From a virus, in the IMG/VR virus record IMGVR_UViG_3300028024_000016, positions 1 through 40,049 of that record: a stretch of DNA of 40,049 nt. One strand, 5' to 3'. The notes below the pieces were generated by a model that had not been told where the DNA came from, searched no databases, and saw only the letters and a list, made by a program, of their open reading frames with translations. Every line of letters begins with the position of its first letter. Position 1 is the first letter of the stretch. Below are positions 23,713-31,722 of this stretch, in pieces. The translations under genes and the position numbers were made by a program.

Positions 23713-25724
23713 CCAGCGAGCCGGCGAACGCGCGACTTCTTCGCAACCACTTCCTGTTTAATGATCGGGCCGTCCGGGCGTGCCGGCCGCACGATGTTGA
23801 TTTCCTGAACGGTCGACTCGGCAGGCGCTGGCTCGACCAACTGACTAGTATCGGCCTTCACCTGTTCCACACGCCGGTTCAGCTTCAGCCCCATGTGCAT
23901 GAGACCGCACAGGGCGGCATACCCATACACACGAATGTCGAGGGCCTCATTCGCGCGGCCTGGTGGCAACTCCCAAACCCTGAACTTCTGACCGTTCGCG
24001 ATCTTCGTCACTGACCGCTCGGCGATGAGCTGCGCGAAGTAGTTGATGTCTCGGTCGCTCGGGAAGTGCATGTACCCGGCGGGATACGACACGACGCCGT
24101 TGTCTTCTTCGGGGTCGCGACGCAAACGGTCTCGGATCACGTCCTTGGCTGCGTTGACGCCAATGATTACCGGGCGAAACGTCGCCTTCGTTCTCGACGA
24201 CGGGCGCTTCGTCGGCCACACTGGCGACCGGGCGCCGCCGCGCGCCGACTCGCCCTTGATCGCCCATATCCGCCGGCCGAGACGCGCCTTCGCGAACTCG
24301 TACACCTTCTGCGTATGGTGACCACCCGAGTCGATGCAAGCCGCCATCACCTCGAACCCACGGCCGTCGGCACGGCGCCATATCCGCTTCAGATATGCGT
24401 CAACGCGCGCCCATAGTTCAGCGCTCTCAGGATCACCCTCGAAGACGGCGTGATCGACCGACCAGCTTTCTTCGTTGTGCCCCCACGCGATGGTCTCGGC
24501 TTCGACGCGGTCGTCTTGCACGTCGAGGCCAGCAGTCAGGACGCCGGCGCCGTCAGGCACCTCTGCAGACCAGACTTCCGTACGCGCAGCAAGCCGCGCT
24601 TCGCTCAGCGCGCGATCACCTCGATCCTCGTATGGCTCGCCGAGCACGAGGTTGATGAACGTCTGACGAGCCAAAGGGTCGTCTTTGACTCGAAGCCATT
24701 CGGCAACGAGGTTCGACCAGCACGCATTTGGGAACAGGCTATACCCGGCCCATATATGAAAGCCTGCATGCCCCTTGAACGGTTTCGTCGCACGCCACTC
24801 GCCGCCCGCAACCATGTCGGGCTTGTCGACCTCATGGATGATGCAACCGCTGTGTCGGCAGACGTAGTAGACCGTGTCCGGCAAGCCATTGCCGTTTTCG
24901 TCCTTGTCCCACTTCATGCCGTACGGCGTATCAGGACCTCCCCACTCGAGCACCTGGTGCTCACCGCAATGCGGGCACTTCACGAAGTAGTAGCGCTGGT
25001 CGCTCTCTGCGAAGCTCTTCTCGATTCGGCTGTATCCCTTAACCGTCGGCGTCGAGCCGAGAACGATCTTCCGGTTCCAGAAGGTCTCGGACCGCTTGGT
25101 ACCGAGAGCGATCTGATCACCTTCATTGCCGGCACCGTCGACCGGATATGCATCGACCTCGTCGAACATGACGACGCGCGACGTGATGCGCCTGAAGCCG
25201 GCAGGACTGTTCGCGCCGACCAGAGTCAGACTCGAACCGTTCTTGAACGTCTTGGCAAGGATCGTCTGATCGCTGCTCTTGGCCTTCTGATCCCCGGCAA
25301 TTTCCGCAAGCACCGGCGTGTCGCGCAGCATGGGCGCGATTTCGGTCTTCGAGTAGCTCTCCGCATCCTCGACCCGCGGCTGCACCACGAGGATCGGCGA
25401 CGGATCCTGATGAATGAAATAGCCGACAGCATGGTCCATCAACTTCGTATAGCCGACCCGCGCCGACTTCATTACGCTGATTTTCTCGACCGACGGATCG
25501 GTCACGGCATCCAGCATGCCTCGCTGGTAACCGAAAGCACGGAAGCGTCCAGTCTGGGCGCTTGTCTCGCGCGACAGCACCGCATAGCGCTCCGCCCATT
25601 CACTCAGCGTGAGCTTCGGAGGGGGAAGCAGATTTTCCCGGCGAGCGGTAAGCAGACCCGCATACAACGCGTCATGCCCTTGGGCATAGCGCCGCGCGTT
25701 ATGTTGGGTTGCCAGCTCCGTCAC
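23709..25724 (-). CDS. Terminase large subunit, GpA family
   Basis: A 671-residue packaging ATPase and nuclease. The ATPase core shows a P-loop-like KSARVGYTK at about 86-94 and Walker B VVMFDEVDAYP at about 184-194. A Cys4-type zinc site (CPHCGEHQ and later CRHSGC) lies near 270-305. The nuclease domain begins near residue 400 (LTAGLDVQDDRVEAETIAWG) with conserved acids. GpA-family terminases cut at cos sites, so the phage probably has cohesive ends. It overlaps the small subunit by 26 bp. Confidence 0.95.
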   Translation of the reverse strand: MTELATQHNARRYAQGHDALYAGLLTARRENLLPPPKLTLSEWAERYAVLSRETSAQTGRFRAFGYQRGMLDAVTDPSVEKISVMKSARVGYTKLMDHAVGYFIHQDPSPILVVQPRVEDAESYSKTEIAPMLRDTPVLAEIAGDQKAKSSDQTILAKTFKNGSSLTLVGANSPAGFRRITSRVVMFDEVDAYPVDGAGNEGDQIALGTKRSETFWNRKIVLGSTPTVKGYSRIEKSFAESDQRYYFVKCPHCGEHQVLEWGGPDTPYGMKWDKDENGNGLPDTVYYVCRHSGCIIHEVDKPDMVAGGEWRATKPFKGHAGFHIWAGYSLFPNACWSNLVAEWLRVKDDPLARQTFINLVLGEPYEDRGDRALSEARLAARTEVWSAEVPDGAGVLTAGLDVQDDRVEAETIAWGHNEESWSVDHAVFEGDPESAELWARVDAYLKRIWRRADGRGFEVMAACIDSGGHHTQKVYEFAKARLGRRIWAIKGESARGGARSPVWPTKRPSSRTKATFRPVIIGVNAAKDVIRDRLRRDPEEDNGVVSYPAGYMHFPSDRDINYFAQLIAERSVTKIANGQKFRVWELPPGRANEALDIRVYGYAALCGLMHMGLKLNRRVEQVKADTSQLVEPAPAESTVQEINIVRPARPDGPIIKQEVVAKKSRVRRLAG

Positions 25725-26277
25725 GGGTTAGCTCTTCGAGTGCTTCTGTGATGATCTCCTGCAACATGTCCTGCAATTCGGCAGGCGTCTTACACCGGTG
25801 TAGGCGCGGGGCCTGTTCTGCGGGAATCGACAGCAGGCGTGTTCTGACCTTCGCATACTCGGCGCCCACCGCCTTCGCCACCTCAGTGACGTCGACGACG
25901 AGACCGGAATCGCGGTCGTATTCGAGCTGAGCCTTCAGCCCAAGATAGTTCTCTTTGAAGCATCGTGCTTCGTCGAAATCGAGCAGCTCGACGGCGCCAG
26001 TCAGAATCCTGCCGGCGGCATCGTCAGCGCTCTCACCCGGCGCGAGTGTTACCTCGCTGGCTGCCTGGGTAACAGTTTTGCGTTTGTTACCCTTCAGCGG
26101 CGGGGTAACACTTTGGGTAACAGCCGGCGCGCCATCGCGGCGGTACCTTTTCAGGTTGGCGTTCGATGCGCCCACATCGATCTCATCGCCCGCAAACACA
26201 AGCCAGCCGCGCTCCTTCCACTTCGTCACCGTTTTCCGGCTAACGTCGTGAAGTGCTGCGAACTCGCTTTGATTCAT
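25699..26277 (-). CDS. Terminase small subunit, Nu1-like
   Basis: A 192-residue DNA-recognition subunit. The N-terminal helix-turn-helix (QSEFAALHDVSRKTVTKWKERG, about 3-24) is the Nu1-type excisionase-like fold that binds cos. The C-terminal part (YDRDSGLVVDVTEVAKAVGAEYAKVRTRLLSIPAEQAP) is the conserved TerL-contacting region. A basic linker with KGNKRKT joins them. Confidence 0.88.
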   Translation of the reverse strand: MNQSEFAALHDVSRKTVTKWKERGWLVFAGDEIDVGASNANLKRYRRDGAPAVTQSVTPPLKGNKRKTVTQAASEVTLAPGESADDAAGRILTGAVELLDFDEARCFKENYLGLKAQLEYDRDSGLVVDVTEVAKAVGAEYAKVRTRLLSIPAEQAPRLHRCKTPAELQDMLQEIITEALEELTRDGAGNPT

Positions 26278-26289
26278 GGCGGGGATCTG

Positions 26290-26934
26290 TTACCTGTTAC
26301 CCAAATTTGGAAAGTTTGTATCTAGAGAAAGATCGCGCGCGCGCAGTGCCCCCGAGTGTGATAGGGCGCGGAGGACCCCCCATCGCCTGTGCTTGCTACG
26401 ACATCGACACGCCTCAGAGCAGAAGAGAGCCCCCGAGCGCTTGGCGGTGAAGGGCGAAGAGCATTCCGCGCACCGCTCGAAGTGGACCTTTGAGGACGGC
26501 GCCTTGCGCTTCGATGCGGCCAAGCAGTCATCACAGACCAGGGCCTTCTTCGCGACCGAAAGCACCACCGTTCGACTGAACAGCGTCCCACAGTGCTTGC
26601 AGGCTACGGACCGATTGACGTATTGAGCGTTCAGCGCATTCTGCTGACGGGTGGCCGGAAGAAGGTTTGCGCGGCGATTGTCCAACGTGTTGTGGTTTTC
26701 ATGGTCAACCTCAAGGTGGTCGGTGTGATCCATGCCAAGCACAACTCGATGCATCCGCAATGTCACGTTCTTCCCGTCGCGCATGGCGTTACGAACCGCA
26801 TACACGCCAGACCCACTCCCGTTCGGCTTTGCCTTCCATCGCCACTTCGACAGATAGGCCACCATGTCGTCATCGACGATCGCGAATGCGTGCTCGCCGA
26901 CAGCGTATTTGCCAGTCAACCTGATCAACGCCAT
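26290..26934 (-). CDS. HNH-family endonuclease with two Cys-rich zinc modules
   Basis: A 214-residue protein. Residues about 58-100 hold the HNH part typical of phage homing-type enzymes (TLRMHRVVLG, LEVDHENHNTLDNRRANLLPAT). Two zinc modules follow: CKHCG...CDDC near 112-136 and CAEC...CSEAC near 153-175. A basic tail ends the protein. HNH genes beside terminase are common, either as packaging helpers or mobile homing enzymes; the two extra zinc modules point more to the homing/AP2-HNH style. 12 bp separate it from the small terminase gene. Confidence 0.85.
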   Translation of the reverse strand: MALIRLTGKYAVGEHAFAIVDDDMVAYLSKWRWKAKPNGSGSGVYAVRNAMRDGKNVTLRMHRVVLGMDHTDHLEVDHENHNTLDNRRANLLPATRQQNALNAQYVNRSVACKHCGTLFSRTVVLSVAKKALVCDDCLAASKRKAPSSKVHFERCAECSSPFTAKRSGALFCSEACRCRSKHRRWGVLRALSHSGALRARDLSLDTNFPNLGNR

Positions 26935-26940
26935 AGGAAC

Positions 26941-27627
26941 TCACAGTTTTGCCGTTGCCACCGCCTTGGCCATGGCCTTGTCGAACTCGCTGGCGAAATT
27001 CGCGTCGACTGACTCAAGCGCGCGCTCACCGAACTCAAGATGACACCTGACAGGAATGGCGTCGCCGAATCGGATCAGCAACTTCAGATGCCCCGTCGTG
27101 TTGGCGCCGCGTATCGCTACGCCGCGCTTGCCTGACCGCTTGATGACCTTGGCGTTCTGCGGCCGCTGCCACACCCCGCCGATCTGATCGCCACTCTTCG
27201 TCTTGATCGTTCCAACAAAGACGTCAGGGCGCGACTCCAAACGCTGCATCGCGGATTTGCTGAAGTTGCCGTACTGATTGAGAAGGGTCTTGTCTTTTGG
27301 GTTGAGCCATGTCTTGCCTGAGCCGATCAGCTTGTGATTGCCGCCAAACTCGTATGGCGCGAGATAGGCGGCCGCAATGTCCTTGATGAACACCACCGCC
27401 TCGAGGTTGCTCTTGCGCGCCGCTTTCACAGCGACTGAATTGACGGTGAATGGCGTCGGTCGATCGAACACCTCAGGCATCGCCTTCTTCTCTGCAGCCT
27501 GGGCATTCTTCGCCACAGCGGTAAGCGTCTGCGCAATTGCAAACGGCAATTGCTGCTTTTCGAGTTGGCTCAGCGATCGCGTCAGCTTCTTCAAGTCAGC
27601 AGATACGCTGATCGCGAATGACGCCAT
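26941..27627 (-). CDS. Minor tail protein Z-like protein
   Basis: A 228-residue protein from ATG 27627. LKKLTRSLSQLEKQQLPFAIAQTLTAVAK near 12-40 and FDRPTPFTVNSVAVKAARKSNLEAVVFIKD near 54-83 resemble gpZ-type minor tail proteins, which help connect tail and head. It lies upstream of the terminase genes, far from the other tail genes, which is unusual. It is the first gene of the late block after the terminator region. The frame is open to 27672 but that part includes the hairpin. Confidence 0.65.
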   Translation of the reverse strand: MASFAISVSADLKKLTRSLSQLEKQQLPFAIAQTLTAVAKNAQAAEKKAMPEVFDRPTPFTVNSVAVKAARKSNLEAVVFIKDIAAAYLAPYEFGGNHKLIGSGKTWLNPKDKTLLNQYGNFSKSAMQRLESRPDVFVGTIKTKSGDQIGGVWQRPQNAKVIKRSGKRGVAIRGANTTGHLKLLIRFGDAIPVRCHLEFGERALESVDANFASEFDKAMAKAVATAKL

Positions 27628-27646
27628 CGAAGCCTCAAATAAAAAA

Positions 27647-27664
27647 GCCCGACACAGGCCGGGC
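27647..27664 (-). terminator. Terminator-type hairpin before the 27627 start
   Basis: Minus strand: stem GCCCG/CGGGC with an eight-base loop followed by six T residues and ATTTG, 19 bp before ATG 27627. Confidence 0.65.
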
Positions 27665-27714
27665 GAATCCAACGACTCTCATCGTATGGAGGAGACGGGT
27701 TGAAGGCTAATGCT

Positions 27715-27883
27715 CGCGGCCCGCATGGCGCAATGGCCGTCTATCGACGCGCGCGGCTGGTTGCCTCACCTTCAGGTTGACGTCGCCCGGCTGTGCTCTG
27801 CATAGGCCGCCTACGCGTTGCGGCGTCAATCTGAAGACCCAATCCAAAAAGCCCGCTTGCTTTCGCATTGCGGGCTTTCTTTA
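27715..27883 (+). ncRNA. Candidate structured RNA (C4 antisense-like) ending in a terminator
   Basis: The plus strand has a long-range stem (27770-27782 CTTCAGGTTGACG with 27824-27836, one G-T type mismatch), an internal palindrome TAGGC-C-GCCTA at 27803-27813, and a terminator hairpin at 27849-27877. The layout, a compact fold upstream of a terminator near phage regulatory genes, recalls the C4 antisense RNAs of P1/P4-type phages. A plus-strand frame through it lacks any ATG and reads through the terminator, which favours RNA over protein. The minus strand would also fold; orientation is an inference. Confidence 0.4.
27849..27877. terminator. Bidirectional terminator at the end of the early operon
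   Basis: AAGCCCGC pairs with GCGGGCTT around a 13-base loop. The minus-strand copy is followed by TTTTTGG and the plus-strand copy by CTTTACT after further T residues. It lies 75 bp past the stop of the antiterminator candidate. Confidence 0.75.
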
Positions 27884-27951
27884 CTGACGACTTCGCCTAC
27901 CAGTTGGTAAGCAAAGCTCACGCCGAAGCGGAATCAGTAATCTGTCGCAGA

Positions 27952-28383
27952 TCATAGAACAACTTTTTCGGGTTTACAACCGTCTTTTTGAATATTTTCT
28001 ATGACATGGTGGACTGAGAGTATGGCGATGCGCTTCGAGATCGCGGCATGCGCCTCTGCCAGCACGAGATCGAACGGACGACCCCGCAAGTTCGCCTTGT
28101 GCGTCTTTCGCATCCGCGTCTGGACCTGCACAGGAGACATGCGCAACACATAGGTGTACTTGAGCACCCATTTATAGACATGGTCCGCCATGCTCGACCA
28201 GGCCGCCTCAACCAGCCATCCGTCCTTCTCGACCGGCGTCACCACTGCGGGCGCATTGGCGCCATCGCGTAGTGCAACGCACATGTGTGCCCATTGAGCG
28301 CATACCCCACTGTGAAACTTGGGTGATCGCACGGTGAATCCCCAGTTGTCGAGCCGGTGCTCCATGTTCTTGAAATCGCTCAT
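27952..28383 (-). CDS. Possible late antiterminator (Q-like position), 143 aa
   Basis: Last gene of the minus-strand early operon, followed by a terminator and then the late genes, the location of Q in lambdoid phages. The central part (VYKWVLKYTYVLRMSPVQVQTRMRKTHKANLRG, about 69-101) is basic and could form a helix-turn-helix as in Q or sigma region 4-like regulators. No zinc motif is seen. The assignment rests mainly on position. The start overlaps the upstream gene by ATGA. Confidence 0.45.
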   Translation of the reverse strand: MSDFKNMEHRLDNWGFTVRSPKFHSGVCAQWAHMCVALRDGANAPAVVTPVEKDGWLVEAAWSSMADHVYKWVLKYTYVLRMSPVQVQTRMRKTHKANLRGRPFDLVLAEAHAAISKRIAILSVHHVIENIQKDGCKPEKVVL

Positions 28384-28577
28384 CTATCCCCCGTGCGGTA
28401 TTTGTTGCATCGAATCATGTTGAATACGTCTTGCTGTGCCTTCTGTCGGCCCTTCCGGCACATGAACTTCCTGAACCCGGGTGTGTAGTCTCGGTCCAGA
28501 TCTCGACACCCGGCGCACGTCGTTTCCTGCCGCTCCTGCACGATGATCATCGGATCGCGCTGCTCGGCCAGCCTCAT
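28380..28577 (-). CDS. Small hypothetical protein (65 aa)
   Basis: MRLAEQRDPMIIVQERQETT then CAGCRDLDRDYTPGFRKFMCRKG. The Cys set (C-x2-C and a later Cys) could bind zinc. Basic. ATG 28577 overlaps the upstream stop by ATGA. Not recognised; one of a run of coupled small early genes. Confidence 0.65.
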   Translation of the reverse strand: MRLAEQRDPMIIVQERQETTCAGCRDLDRDYTPGFRKFMCRKGRQKAQQDVFNMIRCNKYRTGDR

Positions 28578-28840
28578 ACACAGCCCACCGCTGCGCGGTA
28601 CTTTGCGTAGGGCTTGCGGATGTGCTGATCGAACCGGGCGCGCGCCTCGGCGTCGTGGTCGAGATCCGCGCGGCTGGCGACCTTGCAAACCGCTCGAATG
28701 AACGACGCAGCCATGCTCGGGCCGTTGCATGGGTTTTCCTGAATCAGGCCCACCCAATCCCAGAAGGCTTGCTCGTTCGACCACATGCCAGCCAGCTTTG
28801 CAAGTTCTCCGCCCTTGCGGCGTTCGGCCGGCGCGCTCAC
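28574..28840 (-). CDS. Small hypothetical protein (88 aa), GTG start
   Basis: Starts at GTG 28840 within a GTGA overlap with the previous stop. The sequence FWDWVGLIQENPCNGPSMAASFIRAVCKVASRADLDHD is mainly helical and soluble. Family not recognised, although similar short helical proteins occur in Burkholderia prophage early operons. The longer frame up to 28918 overlaps the upstream gene and is not preferred. Confidence 0.65.
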   Translation of the reverse strand: MSAPAERRKGGELAKLAGMWSNEQAFWDWVGLIQENPCNGPSMAASFIRAVCKVASRADLDHDAEARARFDQHIRKPYAKYRAAVGCV

Positions 28841-29088
28841 ATTACCACCGTGTAGTGAATGCCGTGATGCATCAGCCAGTCGCCGAGCGCATGGCGCAGA
28901 TCGACCAGCTTCGGCCAAACGAACTCGACTTGAACGCGGCCGTCGCTCAACACGTCGATCTGGCCGATGAGCGGGCAGTCATCGAACGAGACGAGTTTCT
29001 CCTTCGTGACACTGTCTACCCACTGGCGGCTCGATGCGGTCAACGTATCGGGGACGTCGGCGTATTGGATGTAGGCGTGTGCGCTCAT
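28837..29088 (-). CDS. Small hypothetical protein (83 aa)
   Basis: MSAHAYIQYADVPDTLTASS..., then LIGQIDVLSDGRVQVEFVWPKLVDLRHALGDWLMHHG. Mixed alpha/beta, no membrane segment. ATGA overlap with the gene upstream shows it is translated in the same chain. Function unknown. Confidence 0.65.
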   Translation of the reverse strand: MSAHAYIQYADVPDTLTASSRQWVDSVTKEKLVSFDDCPLIGQIDVLSDGRVQVEFVWPKLVDLRHALGDWLMHHGIHYTVVM

Positions 29089-29291
29089 GCATATCCCCTT
29101 GGAGGCGGAGGCCCAAACGAAGGGCGATCTGATTGGACATTGCCTTCTGCTATGTCGATCACACTTCGTAAATCAGCGTCCATCCAAGCACGCTGGTAGC
29201 CACTGACGCGCGAGAAGCGCCAAAACTCGACCTGGACGATCACCCTTCCTCGCCATCCGAGCCGATAGCGCGTTTTACCGGTTAGCTTCAT
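29085..29291 (-). CDS. Small hypothetical protein (68 aa)
   Basis: From ATG 29291: MKLTGKTRYRLGWRGRVIVQVEFWRFSRV, then a Pro-rich tail GPPPPRGYA. Basic at the N-terminus, probably a small beta-rich protein. Coupled to both neighbours by ATGA. Function unknown. Confidence 0.6.
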   Translation of the reverse strand: MKLTGKTRYRLGWRGRVIVQVEFWRFSRVSGYQRAWMDADLRSVIDIAEGNVQSDRPSFGPPPPRGYA

Positions 29292-29623
29292 TGCATCTCC
29301 CTTACGTCCCACTCCAGATCCCCGCTGGCGAGAAAAGGCGCCAGCGTGGTGCGGTTGTCATTCACATATGCGCGGGCTCGATAAATGCCATCGCCGACCC
29401 AGCTCAGATCACCCGGGAGGAAACCGGCCCGATGTTGCTCTGGTATCCATGCGTCGACCCACACTTGACGCGGGCCTCGATAGTCGGATGCATCGCGCGC
29501 GACTCGATAGACCATCGTCTCGATTTTTTTGGTCTTCTCGTACGTGATATAGGCCGCCCTGCCTACACGCCGGCCATGCCTGAAGCGCCCGACACCATCC
29601 GGAATGACGACCAGCAATCTCAA
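29288..29623 (-). CDS. Hypothetical early protein (111 aa), TTG start
   Basis: The preferred start is TTG 29623: it overlaps the upstream stop (TTGA) and is preceded by GGAGG at good spacing. The protein reads MRLLVVIPDGVGRFRHGRRVG..., then ARDASDYRGPRQVWVDAWIP and ends LEWDVREMQ. Beta-rich and soluble. A frame open to 29674 has no better start. Not recognised. Confidence 0.55.
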   Translation of the reverse strand: MRLLVVIPDGVGRFRHGRRVGRAAYITYEKTKKIETMVYRVARDASDYRGPRQVWVDAWIPEQHRAGFLPGDLSWVGDGIYRARAYVNDNRTTLAPFLASGDLEWDVREMQ

Positions 29624-30096
29624 GCTGCCTCCTGCGTTTCCAGTCCCATCTTTCGAGCGCGTACCGGCTTCCACCGCTCATAGGCTCGGTCCCACAAGTC
29701 GTACTTGACCTGCTTCGGCGTGCCGACGCGGTTCTGATCTATCCACTCGTGGCATGGCGCGCAGCCGGGTACGGTGTAGATGTTGTCGGCCTTGCGCGCG
29801 CCCGCTTTTCCGTGACGGCTTTGGTTCGAATGGCAGTCGACAACCGACTCATGCGCCCATCCGATCGAGCAACACACACCGGTCACACGGAGATAGCACT
29901 CTTCGCCGCGGCACGCATCGATGAATCTCTTGCCTTCAGCCACCGTGACGCGCTTGGGTCGCGGCTTCATCGCCGCCTTGCGAACCAGTGTCTTCGTGTT
30001 GCGGTCGAGCTGCGCCTTGAACACGCCCGGCTCTGGACGCTTGAATCCACTGCGCGCCATCGGCTTCCGGCTAGGTTTGATAGCTGAACGCTTCAT
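29620..30096 (-). CDS. DUF1364 / NinG-type nuclease-domain protein
   Basis: A 158-residue protein from ATG 30096. The basic N-terminus (MKRSAIKPSRKPMARSGFKRP) is followed by CYLRVTGVCCS near 67-77, DCHSNQSRHGKAGARKADN near 86-104 and VPGCAPCHEWIDQN near 108-121, the Cys/His layout of the DUF1364 nuclease domain. Such proteins sit near NinG-like recombination genes in lambdoid phages and probably cut or resolve DNA. Coupled to the DUF4406 gene by ATGA. Confidence 0.85.
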   Translation of the reverse strand: MKRSAIKPSRKPMARSGFKRPEPGVFKAQLDRNTKTLVRKAAMKPRPKRVTVAEGKRFIDACRGEECYLRVTGVCCSIGWAHESVVDCHSNQSRHGKAGARKADNIYTVPGCAPCHEWIDQNRVGTPKQVKYDLWDRAYERWKPVRARKMGLETQEAA

Positions 30097-30467
30097 GCCG
30101 CTGCCCAGTTGGTGTCGTGGCACACCACAGCAGCGCGCGATAACACCGGGAACTCGCCCGCCAAGCCGACCAAATGGGCTGCCATAAAAACGCGCAATCC
30201 GAGGTCGCGAATGAGGCGATGCTCGATCGTGGCGCCGCGAGAATTCTCCCAGCCCGGAAGCAGCGCAATGCCTTCGCACTTCTCGGTCATCATTGCCGCA
30301 ATGTCGACGCGCATGCATTCGAGCCAATCGCCGTCGTTGCCTTCGTTGAGCTCTGCCGGGTTGACGATCTCGAAGCCCAGCGTACGGAGCCGCGCCGTCT
30401 CAGCATGGAACAGTGGAAAGTTAAGTTCGGGATAGCCTGTCATCGGGCCCGCGAGATAGAGCTTCAT
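30093..30467 (-). CDS. DUF4406 family (nucleoside deoxyribosyltransferase-like)
   Basis: A 124-residue protein. MKLYLAGPMTGYPELNFPLFHAE at the N-terminus and GFEIVNPAELNEGNDGDWLECMRVDIAAMMTEKCEGIALLPGWENSRGA follow the DUF4406 pattern, related to nucleoside 2-deoxyribosyltransferases. A role in nucleotide salvage or DNA base exchange is possible but unproven. ATG 30467 overlaps the upstream stop (ATGA). Confidence 0.85.
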   Translation of the reverse strand: MKLYLAGPMTGYPELNFPLFHAETARLRTLGFEIVNPAELNEGNDGDWLECMRVDIAAMMTEKCEGIALLPGWENSRGATIEHRLIRDLGLRVFMAAHLVGLAGEFPVLSRAAVVCHDTNWAAA

Positions 30468-31126
30468 GCGGCCACCTGTTGAACGAGAGAAGCGAACGGA
30501 TTCGTCGCGCCGGCGCGCATCCGGAGCCGCTGTCGGTAGCCGCGGCAGCACTCAGTCGCCGTCATCCGCGCGGGGCGACGAGCATCCGGGCCAACGCCCA
30601 ATTCCCAACGCGCTGCCCAGTCACCGGTGAGCGTCTCGCGCGTCCATTCAGCGATGCGATATTTGGTGCCCCGCATCTTCGACAGAAGGTTGTGTACCGA
30701 CTGAACCTGCGCACCGATCTGCTTCGCCAGCTGTTTGACGGTCATGCGCTCGCCGTTCGCGAGGATCGTCTCAAGCGAAAGGTCGATCCATGAATAGCCG
30801 GTCCGTTCGCTGCGCGATACCGATCCGACAATTTCCAACCGACTTGCTTCGGCTTTCGCAGACGCGTAAGACCTACCAGGCAGCCGGCGGGAGACGCCCA
30901 GCTTGATGGATTCAGTACCGGCGTAGATCTGACGCAGGATGGCGCGCTCTGCATCGGTCCAAGTTGACGCTTCCGAAAAGCGAATCCCCTTCCCGGTCGC
31001 GTGCCCCTTCGCCGATTCCCACGTACGGCCCGGCAATCGATGCATCTGGCTGATTAGCGGTGCACCTTCTTTCGCAATGGCCTCGAGGATCGCGTTCTCC
31101 TCGTTGCTCCAACGCTTGCCGCCCAT
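30464..31126 (-). CDS. Myb/SANT-like DNA-binding protein (220 aa)
   Basis: Two N-terminal repeats resemble SANT/Myb-type helices: KRWSNEENAILEAIAKEGAPLISQMHRLPGRTWESAKGHATGKGI (about 4-48) and STWTDAERAILRQIYAGTESIKLGVSRRLPGRSYASAKAEASRL (about 54-97). A third helix-turn-helix-like region MTVKQLAKQIGAQVQSVHNLLSKM follows near 127. It is likely a regulator or DNA-organising protein. TAATG overlap with the DUF1064 gene upstream. Confidence 0.7.
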   Translation of the reverse strand: MGGKRWSNEENAILEAIAKEGAPLISQMHRLPGRTWESAKGHATGKGIRFSEASTWTDAERAILRQIYAGTESIKLGVSRRLPGRSYASAKAEASRLEIVGSVSRSERTGYSWIDLSLETILANGERMTVKQLAKQIGAQVQSVHNLLSKMRGTKYRIAEWTRETLTGDWAARWELGVGPDARRPARMTATECCRGYRQRLRMRAGATNPFASLVQQVAA

Positions 31127-31722
31127 TACTTCACCTCCGTGATTTCGAGGCCTCTACGGGCCATGAAACGTTTCTTGGTTAGATATTCACGAGTGCGGAC
31201 CCCTTTCACGTCCTCGATTACCGTTTGCCCATTTTTCTGATAGACGAAGTCGGCGATGTACTTCCAGACACGAAACGTCACTCCGAAAGCCTTGAAACCC
31301 TGATCGAGAATGAACGGCACCTGCAATTCCAGTTCACTGATCTCGCCACGCGCCTGCATCTGCACCAGCTCGTGCCAGCGCGCCATCTCACGCTTGCTGT
31401 CAAACTTGATGCCACCGCTTTCGCACTTCTGGTTGCGGTACTTCGGCGCCTTCGTTGGGCTCGCTGGTTTCGTCAGGCGCTTGATCGCTTTGCCGAGCGG
31501 CGCCGGCTGGCCGATCTGGGCAGCGACTGCGGCAGATGCTTTGACGCTCTCCGAGATGCCGTCGGCGACCTCGTCGAACGTGCTGTGCGGCGCATTGCCG
31601 GTGCGGCGCATCAACTCGCGCTCGGCAAAGCTGCGGCCGACCGTCGTGTCTTCGCGCACACGTGCCGTGCCGACAGTCTTCGTACCTTCCGGGTAGCGCA
31701 AAGCGTTCGTGCGGCTGGTCAT
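31126..31722 (-). CDS. DUF1064 family protein (VRR-NUC-like nuclease fold)
   Basis: A 198-residue protein from ATG 31722. The C-terminal 100 residues carry the DUF1064 signature: KYRNQKCESGGIKFDSKREMARW, LQVPFILDQGF and WKYIADFVYQKNGQTVIEDVKG with the conserved Asp and Glu expected at a PD-(D/E)xK-like nuclease site. The first 90 residues are less conserved. The frame continues upstream into the membrane-protein region, but TAATG coupling at 31722 supports this start. Confidence 0.85.
   Translation of the reverse strand: MTSRTNALRYPEGTKTVGTARVREDTTVGRSFAERELMRRTGNAPHSTFDEVADGISESVKASAAVAAQIGQPAPLGKAIKRLTKPASPTKAPKYRNQKCESGGIKFDSKREMARWHELVQMQARGEISELELQVPFILDQGFKAFGVTFRVWKYIADFVYQKNGQTVIEDVKGVRTREYLTKKRFMARRGLEITEVK

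Noticed and set aside
24450-25751. Long plus-strand ORF of 433 codons
   Set aside because: Lies antisense to the large terminase gene; composition is Arg/Asp/His-rich, typical of a high-GC shadow frame, with no recognisable domain.
27720-27883. Short plus-strand peptide reading through the structured region
   Set aside because: No ATG in frame, and the C-terminal codons are the terminator hairpin itself; better explained as RNA.
27665-27951. cos site in the gap upstream of the terminase-side genes
   Set aside because: A GpA-type terminase implies cos, and this gap is a reasonable place, but I found no clear cosN/cosB pattern; virion end mapping would be needed.
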